DNA from: Streptomyces sp. SAJ15
GTDB taxonomy: Bacteria; Actinomycetota; Actinomycetes; Streptomycetales; Streptomycetaceae
DNA length: 64,000 bases
Assembly (NCBI RefSeq): GCF_007595705.1
Contig: NZ_NISY01000011.1
Location: forward strand, 124,001-188,000
Reading direction: 5' to 3'
Of this stretch, positions 50,530-61,243 are shown piece after piece. The notes under the pieces are model-generated. The model did no database searches, was not told where the DNA came from, and worked only from the letters and a program-made list of their open reading frames with translations. Position numbers and translations under genes: made by a program. Within the stretch, counting starts at the first letter, position 1, and each line of letters opens with the position of its first letter.

Positions 50530-51699
50530 TCACAGCCGCTGGATGATGGTCCCCGCCGCCAGCGCCCCGCCCGCGCACATCGTGATGAGGGCGAACTCCT
50601 TGTCGGCCCGCTCCAGCTCGTGCAGCGCGGTGGTGATCAGCCGCGCGCCGGTCGCGCCGACGGGGTGACCGAGACCGATCGCACCGCCGTTGACGTTCAC
50701 CTTCTCCAGGTCCTGGCCGAAGACGCTCGCCCAGGAGAGCGTCACCGACGCGAACGCCTCGTTCACCTCGACCAGGTCGATGTCCTTGAGCGTCATCCCG
50801 GCCTTGCCGAGGACCGCGTGCGTGGCGTCGATCGGGCCGTCGAGGTGGTAGTGCGGATCGGCGCCGACGAGGGCCTGGGCGACGATACGGGCCCGGGGGC
50901 GCAGCCTGAGCGCGCGGGCCATCCGCCTGGAGGCCCACATCACCGCGCAGGCGCCGTCGGAGATCTGGGAGGAGTTGCCCGCGGTGTGCACGGCCGTGGG
51001 CATGACCGGCTTCAGTCGGGCGAGCGCCTCCATGCTGGTGTCGCGCAGCCCCTCGTCGCGGTCGACCAGTCGCCACATGCCCTGCCCCGCGGCCTGTTCC
51101 TCCTCGGTGGTGGGCACCTGCACGGCGAAGGTCTCCCGCTTGAACCGCTCCTCCGCCCAGGCGGCCGCCGCCCGCCGCTGCGAGAGCAGGCCGAGGGAGT
51201 CCACGTCCTCGCGGGTCAGCCCGCGCCGGCGGGCGATGCGCTCGGCCGCCTCGAACTGGTTGGGCAGGTCGACGTTCCACTCGTCCGGATGGGGCCGGCC
51301 GGGTCCGTGCTTGGAGCCGCTGCCCAGCGGCACCCGCGACATCGCCTCCACCCCGCAGGCGATGCCGATGTCGATGACACCGCTGCTGATCATGTTGGCG
51401 ACCAGGTGGTTGGCCTGCTGTGAGGAGCCGCACTGGCTGTCGACCGTGGTGGCGGCCGTCTCGTACGGCAGCCCCATGGCGAGCCAGGCGGTGCGCGCGG
51501 GGTTCATGGACTGCTCCCCGGCGTGGGTGACGGTGCCGCCGACGATCTGTTCCACGCAGTCGGGCTGGATGCCGACGCGGGCGAGCAGTTCCCGGTAGGT
51601 CTCGCCGAGCAGATAGGCGGGGTGGAGGTTGGCGAGCGCGCCGCCGCGCTTGCCGATCGGGGTGCGCACGGCTTCGACGATGACGGGTTCGGCGGCCAT
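50530..51699 (-). CDS. fadA5: Steroid 3-ketoacyl-CoA thiolase (FadA5-like)
   Basis: A 389-residue thiolase. Catalytic residues are Cys90 (DSQCGSSQQA), His345 (GLGHPVGATGAR) and Cys375 (TMCAGGALAAG), complete for acetyl-CoA release from a 3-ketoacyl-CoA. The overall sequence fits the actinobacterial FadA5 group, which shortens the cholesterol side chain in mycobacteria. ATG 51699 is clear. It is divergent from the cyp125-like gene, as in M. tuberculosis (Rv3545c/Rv3546), with a KstR-type box 36-49 bp upstream of its start. Confidence 0.9.
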   Translation of the reverse strand: MAAEPVIVEAVRTPIGKRGGALANLHPAYLLGETYRELLARVGIQPDCVEQIVGGTVTHAGEQSMNPARTAWLAMGLPYETAATTVDSQCGSSQQANHLVANMISSGVIDIGIACGVEAMSRVPLGSGSKHGPGRPHPDEWNVDLPNQFEAAERIARRRGLTREDVDSLGLLSQRRAAAAWAEERFKRETFAVQVPTTEEEQAAGQGMWRLVDRDEGLRDTSMEALARLKPVMPTAVHTAGNSSQISDGACAVMWASRRMARALRLRPRARIVAQALVGADPHYHLDGPIDATHAVLGKAGMTLKDIDLVEVNEAFASVTLSWASVFGQDLEKVNVNGGAIGLGHPVGATGARLITTALHELERADKEFALITMCAGGALAAGTIIQRL

Positions 51700-51734
51700 G
51701 ACTGGTCCTCTCCTCGCGTCCTCACACCTCGAAT

Positions 51735-51748
51735 TAGTACGCGTTCTA
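51735..51748. promoter_or_regulatory. KstR-type operator between fadA5 and cyp125, one mismatch
   Basis: TAGTACGCGTTCTA differs from T-N2-AAC-N2-GTT-N2-A at one defined base (A to T). It lies in the divergent promoter region, 36-49 bp from the fadA5-like start and about 200 bp from the cyp125-like start. Confidence 0.75.
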
Positions 51749-51945
51749 GTTCTGCGTCCAGCATGCTGAGGCAGACCCCCCGGGGGCAAGGGTCGTGCAG
51801 CACCCGCATACCACCGGTAACCCCACGCCCTCCGCCCTCCACCCCCCGACGACCGCGCGGGCCTCGCCACTTGCCACTTGTGGAACCGGTCACTACCTTC
51901 TGGACACTTCCGCACTTCTGATTGACCGTCAGATCCGGAGTGGCC

Positions 51946-53226
51946 ATGACCTGTCCCGCGAGCCCAGAAGGCATCCCGAAGGGCGCCCCCGCAGGCACCC
52001 CGGACGGGATACCCGACGGCTTCGACTTCACCGACCCCGACCTCTACCAGCACCGCGTGCCGCTCCCGGAGTTCGCCCGGCTCCGGCAGGTCGCCCCGGT
52101 GTGGTGGAACCCCCAGCCGCACGGCGTCGCCGGATTCGACGACGACGGCTACTGGGTCGTCACCCGGCACGCCGACGTCAAGGAGGTGTCCACCCGACCC
52201 GAGCTGTTCTCGTCCCATGTCAACACCGCGATCATCCGCTTCAACGAGCACATCCGGCGCGACCAGATCGACGCCCAGAAGCTGATCATGCTCAACATGG
52301 ATCCGCCCGAGCACACCCGGGTCCGGCAGATCGTCCAGCGCGGCTTCACCCCACGCGCCATCCGGGCGCTGGAGGACGCGCTGCGCGACCGCGCCACCCG
52401 CATCGTGGCCGGCGCCAAGGCGGCCGGCAGCGGCGACTTCGTCACCGACATCGCCTGCGAACTGCCGCTCCAGGCCATCGCCGAGCTGATCGGCGTCCCC
52501 CAGCAGGACCGCGCCCGCATCTTCGACTGGTCCAACAAGATGGTGGCGTACGACGATCCGGAGCTGGCCATCACCGAGGAGATCGGCACCGAGGCGGCCA
52601 TGGAGCTGATCTCCTACTCCATGAACCTGGCCGCCGACCGCAAGGCGTGCCCCGCGAAGGACATCGTCAGCCGGCTGGTCGCCGCCGAGGACGAGGGCAA
52701 CCTGGGCGCTGACGAGTTCGGCTTCTTCGTGCTGCTGCTCGCCGTCGCGGGCAACGAGACCACCCGCAACGCCATCAGCCACGGCATGCACGCCTTCCTC
52801 ACCCACCCCGAGCAGTGGGAGCTGTTCAAGCGCGAGCGCCCGACCACCGCCGCCGACGAGATCGTGCGGTGGGCCACCCCCGTGGTCTCCTTCCAGCGCA
52901 CCGCCACCCGGGACACCGAGCTCGGCGGTCGGCGGATCACCCGGGGCCAGCGCGTCGGCCTGTTCTACTCCTCCGCCAACCACGACCCGGAGGTCTTCGA
53001 ACGTCCCGAGGTCTTCGACATCACCCGCGACCCCAACCCGCACCTCGGCTTCGGCGGCGGCGGGCCGCACTTCTGCCTCGGCCGCAGCCTCGCGGAGCTG
53101 GAGATCCGGCTGATCTTCAACGCCATCGCGGACGCCATCCCGGACATCCGGCTCGCCGGCGCGCCCCGCCGGCTCCGTTCGGCCTGGCTCAACGGCATCA
53201 AGGAACTGCGGGTCGGCTACGCCTGA
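51946..53226 (+). CDS. cyp125: Cytochrome P450, CYP125-like steroid 26-monooxygenase
   Basis: A 426-residue P450. The I-helix oxygen-binding motif is AVAGNETTRN (about 254-263), the K-helix E-x-x-R is DEIVRW, and the haem-binding loop FGGGGPHFCLG has the proximal Cys377. Blocks such as GFDFTDPDLYQHRVPL, LNMDPPEHTRVR and RSAWLNGIKE are characteristic of the CYP125 family, which oxidises the terminal carbon of the sterol side chain. ATG 51946 is used with GGAG 6-9 nt ahead; a GTG two codons earlier is possible. It is paired with fadA5 and a KstR box. Electrons may come from the ferredoxin at 42.1 kb. The sterol or other isoprenoid substrate is inferred. Confidence 0.93.
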   Translation: MTCPASPEGIPKGAPAGTPDGIPDGFDFTDPDLYQHRVPLPEFARLRQVAPVWWNPQPHGVAGFDDDGYWVVTRHADVKEVSTRPELFSSHVNTAIIRFNEHIRRDQIDAQKLIMLNMDPPEHTRVRQIVQRGFTPRAIRALEDALRDRATRIVAGAKAAGSGDFVTDIACELPLQAIAELIGVPQQDRARIFDWSNKMVAYDDPELAITEEIGTEAAMELISYSMNLAADRKACPAKDIVSRLVAAEDEGNLGADEFGFFVLLLAVAGNETTRNAISHGMHAFLTHPEQWELFKRERPTTAADEIVRWATPVVSFQRTATRDTELGGRRITRGQRVGLFYSSANHDPEVFERPEVFDITRDPNPHLGFGGGGPHFCLGRSLAELEIRLIFNAIADAIPDIRLAGAPRRLRSAWLNGIKELRVGYA

Positions 53227-53269
53227 TCGGGCACCACGCCGGCTGCTGGAGGGACGCGGCGATCCGCAC

Positions 53270-53301
53270 CGGGGCGGGCGGGCCTCAGCCCGTCCGCCCC
53301 G
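53270..53301. terminator. Bidirectional hairpin terminator
   Basis: A 13-bp stem (one wobble) CGGGGCGGGCGGG / CCCGTCCGCCCCG with a 6-nt loop lies between the convergent cyp125-like gene and the GT87-PAP2 gene, overlapping the last codons of the latter. Confidence 0.75.
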
Positions 53302-55366
53302 ACCCGGACGTCGCAGCCGTATCGGTCGCGTCGGCCACCTCGCCCACCTCGGCTCGGGTCACCGTGGTGACGTGCGCGTCGGCCGAGGGCATCCGGGCGG
53401 CGCCGGTCAGGGCGTACTGGAGGGCGAACCCGGACGACACCACGACCGCGCCGCCGACCGCGTCCAGCAGATAGTGGTTGGCGGTGCCCACGACCACGAC
53501 GGTGGTCAACACCGGGTACATCAGACCCACCAGCTTGATCCACAGCTTCGGCGCCACCATCGCGATCACCACACCGCTCCACAGCGACCAGCCCACATGC
53601 AGCGACGGTATGGCCGCGTACTGGTTGGACAGCTTGGTGAGCGCGCCGAAGTCCGGGTTGGCCAGGTCCTGCGGACCGTGCGTGGTGTCGATGAAGCCGA
53701 GGCCCGGCATCAACCGCGGCGGAGCCAGCGGGTAGAGCCAGAAGCCGATCAGCGCGAAGAGCGTGGCGAAGCCCAGCGGGGCGCGCGCCCATCGGTAGGC
53801 CACGGGGCGCACGAGGTACAGCCAGGCCAGCAGCGTCAGCGGCACGAAGAAGTGCAGCTTGGCGTAGTACCAGCCCATGCCGTCCCGCAGCCACGGCGCG
53901 TCGGCCACGATCTGGTTGAACCAGTGCTCGATGTCGATGCGCAGCCGGCTCTCGAGGGCGAAGATCTGACGGCCGTGCTCCTCGGCGAGCGAGCGCCGGT
54001 CGGGCGCGCTGCCGCGGATGTAGGAGTAGACGAAGTAGCCGACGCGGATGAGCATCAGCTCGAGCAGCAGGTTGGGCCGGGTCAGTGGGCGCCGGTAGAA
54101 GCGCAGCAGCGGTACGCACCGGAGGCGGCTCCGCTCGCGCTCGGCGGTCGGCGTCTCGACCGGGGCGTCCCAGTACGGCGAGGTGCGGGTCAGGAACGGC
54201 AGCACCAGCGCGGCGGCCAGCGCGGCCAGCAGCGGTCCGTTGTTCGCGATATGGCCCAGGGGGTCGATGTCGGGCATCAGCGCGGTGGGACTGAGCGTCA
54301 TCACCAGCACCACCGACACCGGCCAGACCGGTCGGTCCGAGCGCCGCCCGCCCACTCGGCCGACGGCGGCGAGCAGGATCCACAGCTGCTGGTGCTGCCA
54401 GGAGGTGGGCGAGACGGCCAGCGCCACACAGCCGGTGATCGCCGCGGAGAGCAGCAGTTGCCCGTCCTCGGCGTAGCACACCGCGCGGCGCAGGCCGAGC
54501 ACCACCACGCCCCCCGCGAGCACGGCCAGCAGCGTCAGCTCGACCGGGCCCTCCAGCCCGGTGCGCAGCAGCAGGCCGTGGAGTGACTGGTTGGTCGGCC
54601 CGTCGGCGGCGCCGCCGAGCCCGGCGCCGCCGATGTGGTGCACCCAGTACGTCCACGAGTCCCGCGGCATCGCGGCCCAGGCCAGCGCCGTACAGACGGC
54701 GAAGGTGCCGCCCGCGAGGCCGGCCGCGCGCCGACGCCCGGTGAGCCACTGGACGACGGCGAAGAGCAGCAGCGCGGGTTGGAGCGCGGAGGCGAGCCCG
54801 ACCAGCAGCCCGGACTGCCGGTCCGAGGTGCGCGGCAGGAGCGCGAGCAGCACCAACAGCACCGGGATGACGCTGGTCTGGCCGAGCGTGAAGGTGTCGC
54901 GGACCGGCAGCGACAGCGCGGTCACGCTGATGGCCACCGGTGCGGCGAGCAGCTTGGCGGACCGGGAGACCGGCCCCGGCAGCGAGCGGGCGACGACCAG
55001 GCCGAGGGCGACCACCAGCAGCAGGGTGCCCAGGGTCCAGGCGACGCCGAGGCTCTGCTCGGCGGCGCGGGCGAACGGCTTGAGGGCGAGGCCGGAGAAG
55101 GGGGTGCCGGTGAACGCCGAGCCGTCGTACAGCGAGCCGCTGACATGCGGCACGCCGTCCTCACCGATCCAGGTCTCCAGGACGGTGAGGCGCTCGTCGG
55201 GGGGCAGCCGCAGCACCACGGCGGCCTGCCGCGCGGCCAGCAGGCCGGCCAGGAGCCACAACGCCCCCAGCGCCATGCCGGTTCGGGACCACCGTGACCC
55301 GAGTCCACCGGGGTCCCGCCCCGTGCCCGGGGGGTTCCCCGGTTCGCTGCGTTCCAGGTTGGCCAC
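53285..55366 (-). CDS. Fused GT87-type mannosyltransferase / PAP2 phosphatase
   Basis: A 693-residue polytopic protein. The N-terminal half is a GT-C glycosyltransferase of the GT87 type (about 10 helices, with LPVRDTFTLGQTSVIP and SPTSWQHQQLW loops). The C-terminal half (about 430-660) is a PAP2 domain with IPSLHVGWSLW (S-x-H) and NHYLLDAVGG (H-x3-D). GTG 55366 is chosen because GGGGGAG lies about 9 nt ahead; a longer frame to 55516 would include a TTA codon. Fusions of polyprenol-phosphate-dependent glycosyltransferase and lipid phosphatase are known in actinobacteria; recycling of the lipid carrier is the natural idea, unproven here. The C-terminus is Thr/Ala/Asp-rich. Confidence 0.9.
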   Translation of the reverse strand: MANLERSEPGNPPGTGRDPGGLGSRWSRTGMALGALWLLAGLLAARQAAVVLRLPPDERLTVLETWIGEDGVPHVSGSLYDGSAFTGTPFSGLALKPFARAAEQSLGVAWTLGTLLLVVALGLVVARSLPGPVSRSAKLLAAPVAISVTALSLPVRDTFTLGQTSVIPVLLVLLALLPRTSDRQSGLLVGLASALQPALLLFAVVQWLTGRRRAAGLAGGTFAVCTALAWAAMPRDSWTYWVHHIGGAGLGGAADGPTNQSLHGLLLRTGLEGPVELTLLAVLAGGVVVLGLRRAVCYAEDGQLLLSAAITGCVALAVSPTSWQHQQLWILLAAVGRVGGRRSDRPVWPVSVVLVMTLSPTALMPDIDPLGHIANNGPLLAALAAALVLPFLTRTSPYWDAPVETPTAERERSRLRCVPLLRFYRRPLTRPNLLLELMLIRVGYFVYSYIRGSAPDRRSLAEEHGRQIFALESRLRIDIEHWFNQIVADAPWLRDGMGWYYAKLHFFVPLTLLAWLYLVRPVAYRWARAPLGFATLFALIGFWLYPLAPPRLMPGLGFIDTTHGPQDLANPDFGALTKLSNQYAAIPSLHVGWSLWSGVVIAMVAPKLWIKLVGLMYPVLTTVVVVGTANHYLLDAVGGAVVVSSGFALQYALTGAARMPSADAHVTTVTRAEVGEVADATDTAATSGSGRTG

Positions 55367-55543
55367 GCGCCGCCGCTCCCCCACTCGCTGGTACCGGTAC
55401 CGGGTGTGTGAGTCGCCGAGCCCGCTGCTCAGACGCGGAACACCCGTGCTTCGCCCGATGACTTCCGGAAAGTTGTCCGAATCATCCGGACTTGCGGTTA
55501 ATCCAGCGTAGGACACAGAGGAGCGACTTCCGTGTCGTTTTCC

Positions 55544-56431
55544 TCAGCTATGCGCGGTTCGGGCGACGATTCCGGTCGCCCGTTGGAAGACGCCCGGCGT
55601 CACGCCGTAGGAGCGGACGAACCACCGGTGGAGGTGGCTCTGGTCCACGAAGCCGGCCTCGCCGGCCGCCTCCGCGGCGGTCCGACCGGCCGCCAGCAAC
55701 CGCCGCGCCCGGCGCAGCCGCAGCTGGCGTTGGAAGTCGCTGGGCGCCAGGCCGTACTCCGCGCGGAAGGCGCGGTACAGCGCGAAACGGCTGCAACCGG
55801 CGGCCTCCGCGAGCGCCTGCGCCGGCACCTCCTCGGCGTACGTCTCCTCCAGCACCGCCCGCGCGCGCCGCGCCGCGACCGCCTGGCCGGCCGAGGAGCC
55901 GGGGGCACGGACCCGAGCGGCACGGGTCGCGCCGTGCCGCACCATGGCGGTGACCGCGGCGGTCAGCCGCTCGTCCCGCACCAGCGGGCCGGCCGCCGGG
56001 CCGGCGAGCAGCGCGGTGTGCAGCCGCGACACGGCGGCGCCCAGCCGCGGGTCGGCGCTGACCGGCCGGTCGAACAGCGGCAGCGCGACAGGACGGTCGG
56101 CGTCCCCGCCCAGGTCCGCCAGCAGCTCCCGCACCACGGCGGGCCCCAGATACACGATCCGGTACTGGTAGCCCAACTCCGCGGCGGCCTCACCGTCGTG
56201 CGGGTCGTCCGGGTTGAAGGCCATGACCATGCCCGCCCCGCTGGTGCACACCGCGCCCCGGCAGCGGAACCGCTGGGCGCCGACCTCCGTCACCGCGAAG
56301 GAGTACGCGTCGTGGCTGTGCCGGTGGAACCGATGGCTGAAGAAGTGCGCGTGCATGGCCTCCACGGGCCGCTCCGGGTCCCGCCAGTACCGCGCCCAGC
56401 CGTCGCGGCCGTCTCCGCTGTGCACCCCCAT
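55544..56431 (-). CDS. AraC-family transcriptional regulator
   Basis: A 295-residue regulator with an N-terminal cupin-type ligand domain (HAHFFSHRFHRHSHDAYSFA, FNPDDPHDGEAAAELGYQYR) and a C-terminal double HTH of the AraC/XylS type (LAEAAGCSRFALYRAFRAEY, and GFVDQSHLHRWFVRSYGVTP). ATG 56431 fixes the start at MGVHSGDGRDG. The target genes are unknown; the divergent monooxygenase-like gene 115 bp away is the closest candidate. Confidence 0.92.
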   Translation of the reverse strand: MGVHSGDGRDGWARYWRDPERPVEAMHAHFFSHRFHRHSHDAYSFAVTEVGAQRFRCRGAVCTSGAGMVMAFNPDDPHDGEAAAELGYQYRIVYLGPAVVRELLADLGGDADRPVALPLFDRPVSADPRLGAAVSRLHTALLAGPAAGPLVRDERLTAAVTAMVRHGATRAARVRAPGSSAGQAVAARRARAVLEETYAEEVPAQALAEAAGCSRFALYRAFRAEYGLAPSDFQRQLRLRRARRLLAAGRTAAEAAGEAGFVDQSHLHRWFVRSYGVTPGVFQRATGIVARTAHS

Positions 56432-56546
56432 CGCCCCATTGTCGCCTGCCTCTTTGTTCCCACTCGCTCCCCTGTCCCCCTCTCCCGGGGCGCGCCGGGG
56501 CGAGGGGCGCGGTGGCCGGGCCGGGCGGGTGCGGGAGGATGGGGCC

Positions 56547-56873
56547 ATGAGCATCGTGAAGATCAACGTGCTGACCGTGCCCGCCGAGCAGCGGGAGCTG
56601 CTGGAGCAGCGTTTCGCCGCGCGTGCGGGGTCCGTGGAGAGCTCCGACGGCTTCGAGTGGTTCGAACTGCTGCGCCCGGTCGAGGGCACCGACGAGTACC
56701 TCGTCTACACCCGCTGGCGCGACGAGGAGTCGTACAAGGCGTGGATGGAGGGTTCGATGCGTCAGGCCCACCAGGGCGGCGGCGAGGGGGCCCCGAAGCA
56801 GCGTCCGGCGGCCACCGGCTCCACCCTGTGGTCCTTCGAGGTCGTCCAGCAGGCCGCTCCGAAGCAGGACTGA
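56547..56873 (+). CDS. Antibiotic biosynthesis monooxygenase-fold protein (ABM)
   Basis: A 108-residue dimeric alpha-beta barrel protein. It shows the ABM pattern: NVLTVPAEQRELLEQRFAAR, the aromatic FEWFELLRPVEG and YLVYTRWRDEESYKAWM. Relatives include heme-degrading (IsdG-like) and quinone-forming monooxygenases. Without a close comparator neither can be preferred. ATG 56547 is supported by GGGAGGA 11 nt ahead. It is divergent from the AraC regulator. Confidence 0.85.
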   Translation: MSIVKINVLTVPAEQRELLEQRFAARAGSVESSDGFEWFELLRPVEGTDEYLVYTRWRDEESYKAWMEGSMRQAHQGGGEGAPKQRPAATGSTLWSFEVVQQAAPKQD

Positions 56874-56979
56874 CCCGGCGGCGGCCGCCGCCCCCCGTTC
56901 GGGCTAGTCCCTTTGGCCGTGCTCTCCGCTCTGCCCAACGCTGGAAGTAGCGTCAGCCCGAGCGAGAAGAGTGATTTCC

Positions 56980-57204
56980 ATGAGCTTCAAGGACACCATG
57001 AGGCATCTCAAGGAGCGGCTGAAGGGGCACGAGGACAAGGTCGACCGTGGCATGGACAGGGGCGCCGAGCAGGCCGACCGGCGCACCGGTGGGAAGTACA
57101 CCGAACACATCGAGCGCGGCTCCCAGCAGGCCAAGGACGCCCTGCTGTCGCCGGAGGAGAAGCGGCGGCAGGACCGTCCGGGCGGTGACAGCCCGGGGAT
57201 CTGA
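56980..57204 (+). CDS. Small antitoxin-like protein (MT0933/Rv0909 type)
   Basis: A 74-residue highly charged protein (FKDTMRHLKERLKGHEDKVD then DRRTGGKYTEHIERGSQQAK) of the actinobacterial family annotated as Rv0909/MT0933 antitoxins. No adjacent toxin is visible, so it may be solitary and not form a toxin-antitoxin pair here. ATG 56980 is the start; GAGAAGA lies 11 nt ahead. The charged alternating pattern predicts helices without a hydrophobic core. A very strong terminator follows. Confidence 0.8.
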   Translation: MSFKDTMRHLKERLKGHEDKVDRGMDRGAEQADRRTGGKYTEHIERGSQQAKDALLSPEEKRRQDRPGGDSPGI

Positions 57205-57248
57205 TTCCCGGCCGTCCCCGGACGGCGGCGGATTTCTCCGCCCACGGC

Positions 57249-57294
57249 CGGCGGGGGCCGGGTGGCTGACGAAACAGCCATCCGGCCCCCGCCG
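57249..57294 (+). terminator. Strong 20-bp hairpin terminator
   Basis: CGGCGGGGGCCGGGTGGCTG pairs with 57275-57294 with one wobble across an ACGAAA loop, 45 bp after the antitoxin-like gene. Confidence 0.88.
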
Positions 57295-57338
57295 TCCCGT
57301 GCGGCCCGGTGCGGAGCCCAGTCAGGAGCGAACACCGC

Positions 57339-57890
57339 ATGACCTCCCCCTGGACCGTCTCTCCCCGGCCGCCCGGCGCCCCCGAGGCGGCCGCGCTGTT
57401 GCGCGAGTACCTGATCGACGTCGCCGACCGCTGGTACCTGCGCCACCACGGGCGGGCCGCGACCGCCGAGGAGATGGCCGGGCACCTGGCCGAGATGGTC
57501 GACGACGACCTCGCCCCACCGCGCGGGGTGTTGCTGGTGGGCCGGCACGACGACGAGCCGGGCGGGTGCGTGGGGCTGCGGCTGCTGGACGGCGACCGGG
57601 CCGAACTCACCCGGATGTTCATCCGGTCCGCCAAGCGCGGGTCGGGCGGCGCCGGGCTGCTGCTCGGGGCCGCCGAGCGGGCCGCCGTCGGGCTGGGCGC
57701 CCGGCGCCTCGTCCTGAACACCAGGCTGGACCTGGTCGAGGCCCGCGCGCTGTACGCGCGGCACGGCTTCCAGGAGACCGCGCGTTACGCGGGCGACGAG
57801 GATCCGTACGCCGAGTGCTGGTACGCCAAGGACCTGGCCCGTCCGCACCCTCATAGCGCCAGGGACCCGGCCCGGTCCGCACCCTCATAG
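57339..57890 (+). CDS. GNAT-family N-acetyltransferase
   Basis: A 183-residue GNAT acetyltransferase. The beta-4 strand and acetyl-CoA loop appear as AELTRMFIRSAKRGSGGAGLL (an R/Q-x-x-G-x-G/A variant), followed by LVLNTRLDLVEARALYARHG (alpha-4) and GFQETARYAGDEDPYAECWYAKDL. The substrate is not predictable. ATG 57339 is chosen over a 10-codon longer frame. The last 15 residues (PHPHSARDPARSAPS) are encoded by a 34-bp tandem repeat that runs through the stop codon, so the C-terminus is probably newly gained. Confidence 0.88.
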   Translation: MTSPWTVSPRPPGAPEAAALLREYLIDVADRWYLRHHGRAATAEEMAGHLAEMVDDDLAPPRGVLLVGRHDDEPGGCVGLRLLDGDRAELTRMFIRSAKRGSGGAGLLLGAAERAAVGLGARRLVLNTRLDLVEARALYARHGFQETARYAGDEDPYAECWYAKDLARPHPHSARDPARSAPS

Positions 57891-57976
57891 CGCCGCGCAC
57901 CCGGCCGGGGGCACACCGCCATAGCGCCAGGGACCCGGCCCCGTCCGCACCCTCGTAGCGCCGCGGGACCGGCCGG
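57841..57976. repeat. Four-copy 34-bp tandem repeat
   Basis: The core TAGCGCC recurs at 57854, 57888, 57922 and 57956, exactly 34 bp apart, each preceded by GTCCGCACCCTCA-like sequence and followed by GG-ACCCGG. It begins in the GNAT gene, supplies its TAG stop in copy two, and ends before the MFS gene. Because 34 is not a multiple of three, successive copies shift frame. Confidence 0.9.
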
Positions 57977-58021
57977 GGGGCGCCGTCGGCGGCGGGCGCT
58001 CGGGCGGGACGCCGGGCCCGC

Positions 58022-60157
<2,136 letters not shown>

Positions 60158-60424
60158 GGCGCCTCCTCCGAACGGGTAGCCATCCCTCCCATACTCACCC
60201 GTATGCCGTATTACGTCCCGCCGAGCGGGCGACCTCGGCGGACGTGCGACCGGAAGTCCGGACCCCACTGGCGCAACCCCCCTCTCGTTTTGTATCGTGA
60301 GGGAACAAAGTGGTTCCGCCCGCAAACCCTGACCGGCGGGCGGAGCCGCTTGTCTTCCTTCGCCGCGCCCCCTCGTGCCGCCCGGTGCCCTCCCGCCCCG
60401 CTCGGCGCCGTCTGGAGTTCGCTC

Positions 60425-61093
60425 ATGTCGCCGGCCACCATCGCCACGCTCACCGCCCGCGCCGTCCTGCTGGACATGGACGGCACCCTGGTCAACTCCG
60501 ACGCGGTGGTGGAGCGCTGCTGGCGACGATGGGCGGCCGAGCAGGGTCTCGACGGGGACAGCGTGATCAAGGTCGTGCACGGCCGACAGGGCCACGCCAC
60601 GATGGCGGTCCTGCTGCCCGAGCGGCCGATGGAACAGAACCTCGCCGACAACCGACGGATGCTGGAGTGGGAGACCGCGGACGTCGACGGCGTCGTGCCC
60701 ATCCCCGGCGCCCCCGCCTTCATGGCCTCGCTCGCCGATCTGCCGCACGCCCTGGTGACCTCCGCCGACCGCGGCCTGTCCACGGCCCGGATGACCGCCG
60801 CCGGGCTGCCCATGCCCGCCGTGCGCGTCACCGCCGAGAGCGTCGGGGCCAGCAAGCCGGACCCGGAGGGCTTCCTCAAGGGCGCCGCCGAGCTGGGCTT
60901 CGCCCCCGCCGACTGCGTCGTCTTCGAGGACTCCGAGGTCGGCATAGCCGCGGGCAAGGCCGCCGGCATGCGGGTCGTCGGCGTCGGCCCCCGCGCCGCC
61001 GCCCACGCGCCGGACGTCCATGTGCGCGACCTGGAGCGGATCCGGGTCGAGGCGCTCGCGGACGGCACGCTCCGGCTGCACGTCGCGGCGTAG
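60425..61093 (+). CDS. HAD-family phosphatase (beta-phosphoglucomutase-like)
   Basis: A 222-residue HAD hydrolase. The nucleophile motif is LLDMDGTLVNS (Asp17, Asp19). HALVTSADRG (motif II, Ser/Thr), SKPDPEGF (motif III, Lys) and VVFEDSEVGIAAGKAAGM (motif IV) follow. The helical cap contains HGRQGHATM. Such enzymes dephosphorylate sugar phosphates or similar; the substrate is unknown. ATG 60425 fixes the frame at MSPATIATL. It is divergent from the MFS gene; GGAAC-N6-GTTCC (60302-60317) in between is a possible operator. Confidence 0.93.
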   Translation: MSPATIATLTARAVLLDMDGTLVNSDAVVERCWRRWAAEQGLDGDSVIKVVHGRQGHATMAVLLPERPMEQNLADNRRMLEWETADVDGVVPIPGAPAFMASLADLPHALVTSADRGLSTARMTAAGLPMPAVRVTAESVGASKPDPEGFLKGAAELGFAPADCVVFEDSEVGIAAGKAAGMRVVGVGPRAAAHAPDVHVRDLERIRVEALADGTLRLHVAA

Positions 61094-61243
61094 CGCCACG
61101 GCCCACGCGGTCGGCCCGCGAAACGACCCGCGGACGGCCGACGCGCCGCCCGTCCGCGGCGCACCGGCCGGCGTCAGCGGCGCACCGGCCGACACAGCGG
61201 CCCGCGTCAGCCCGCGACGGCCACGCGACGGCCCGCCAGCGCG

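Noticed and set aside
55367..55516. Longer N-terminus of the GT87-PAP2 gene, which would contain a TTA codon
   Set aside because: The ribosome-binding site and composition favour GTG 55366. The extra 50 codons look like promoter DNA.
57841..57976. Regular 34-bp repeats as a possible CRISPR array
   Set aside because: The copies are contiguous with no spacers and no cas genes are nearby; it is a simple tandem repeat.
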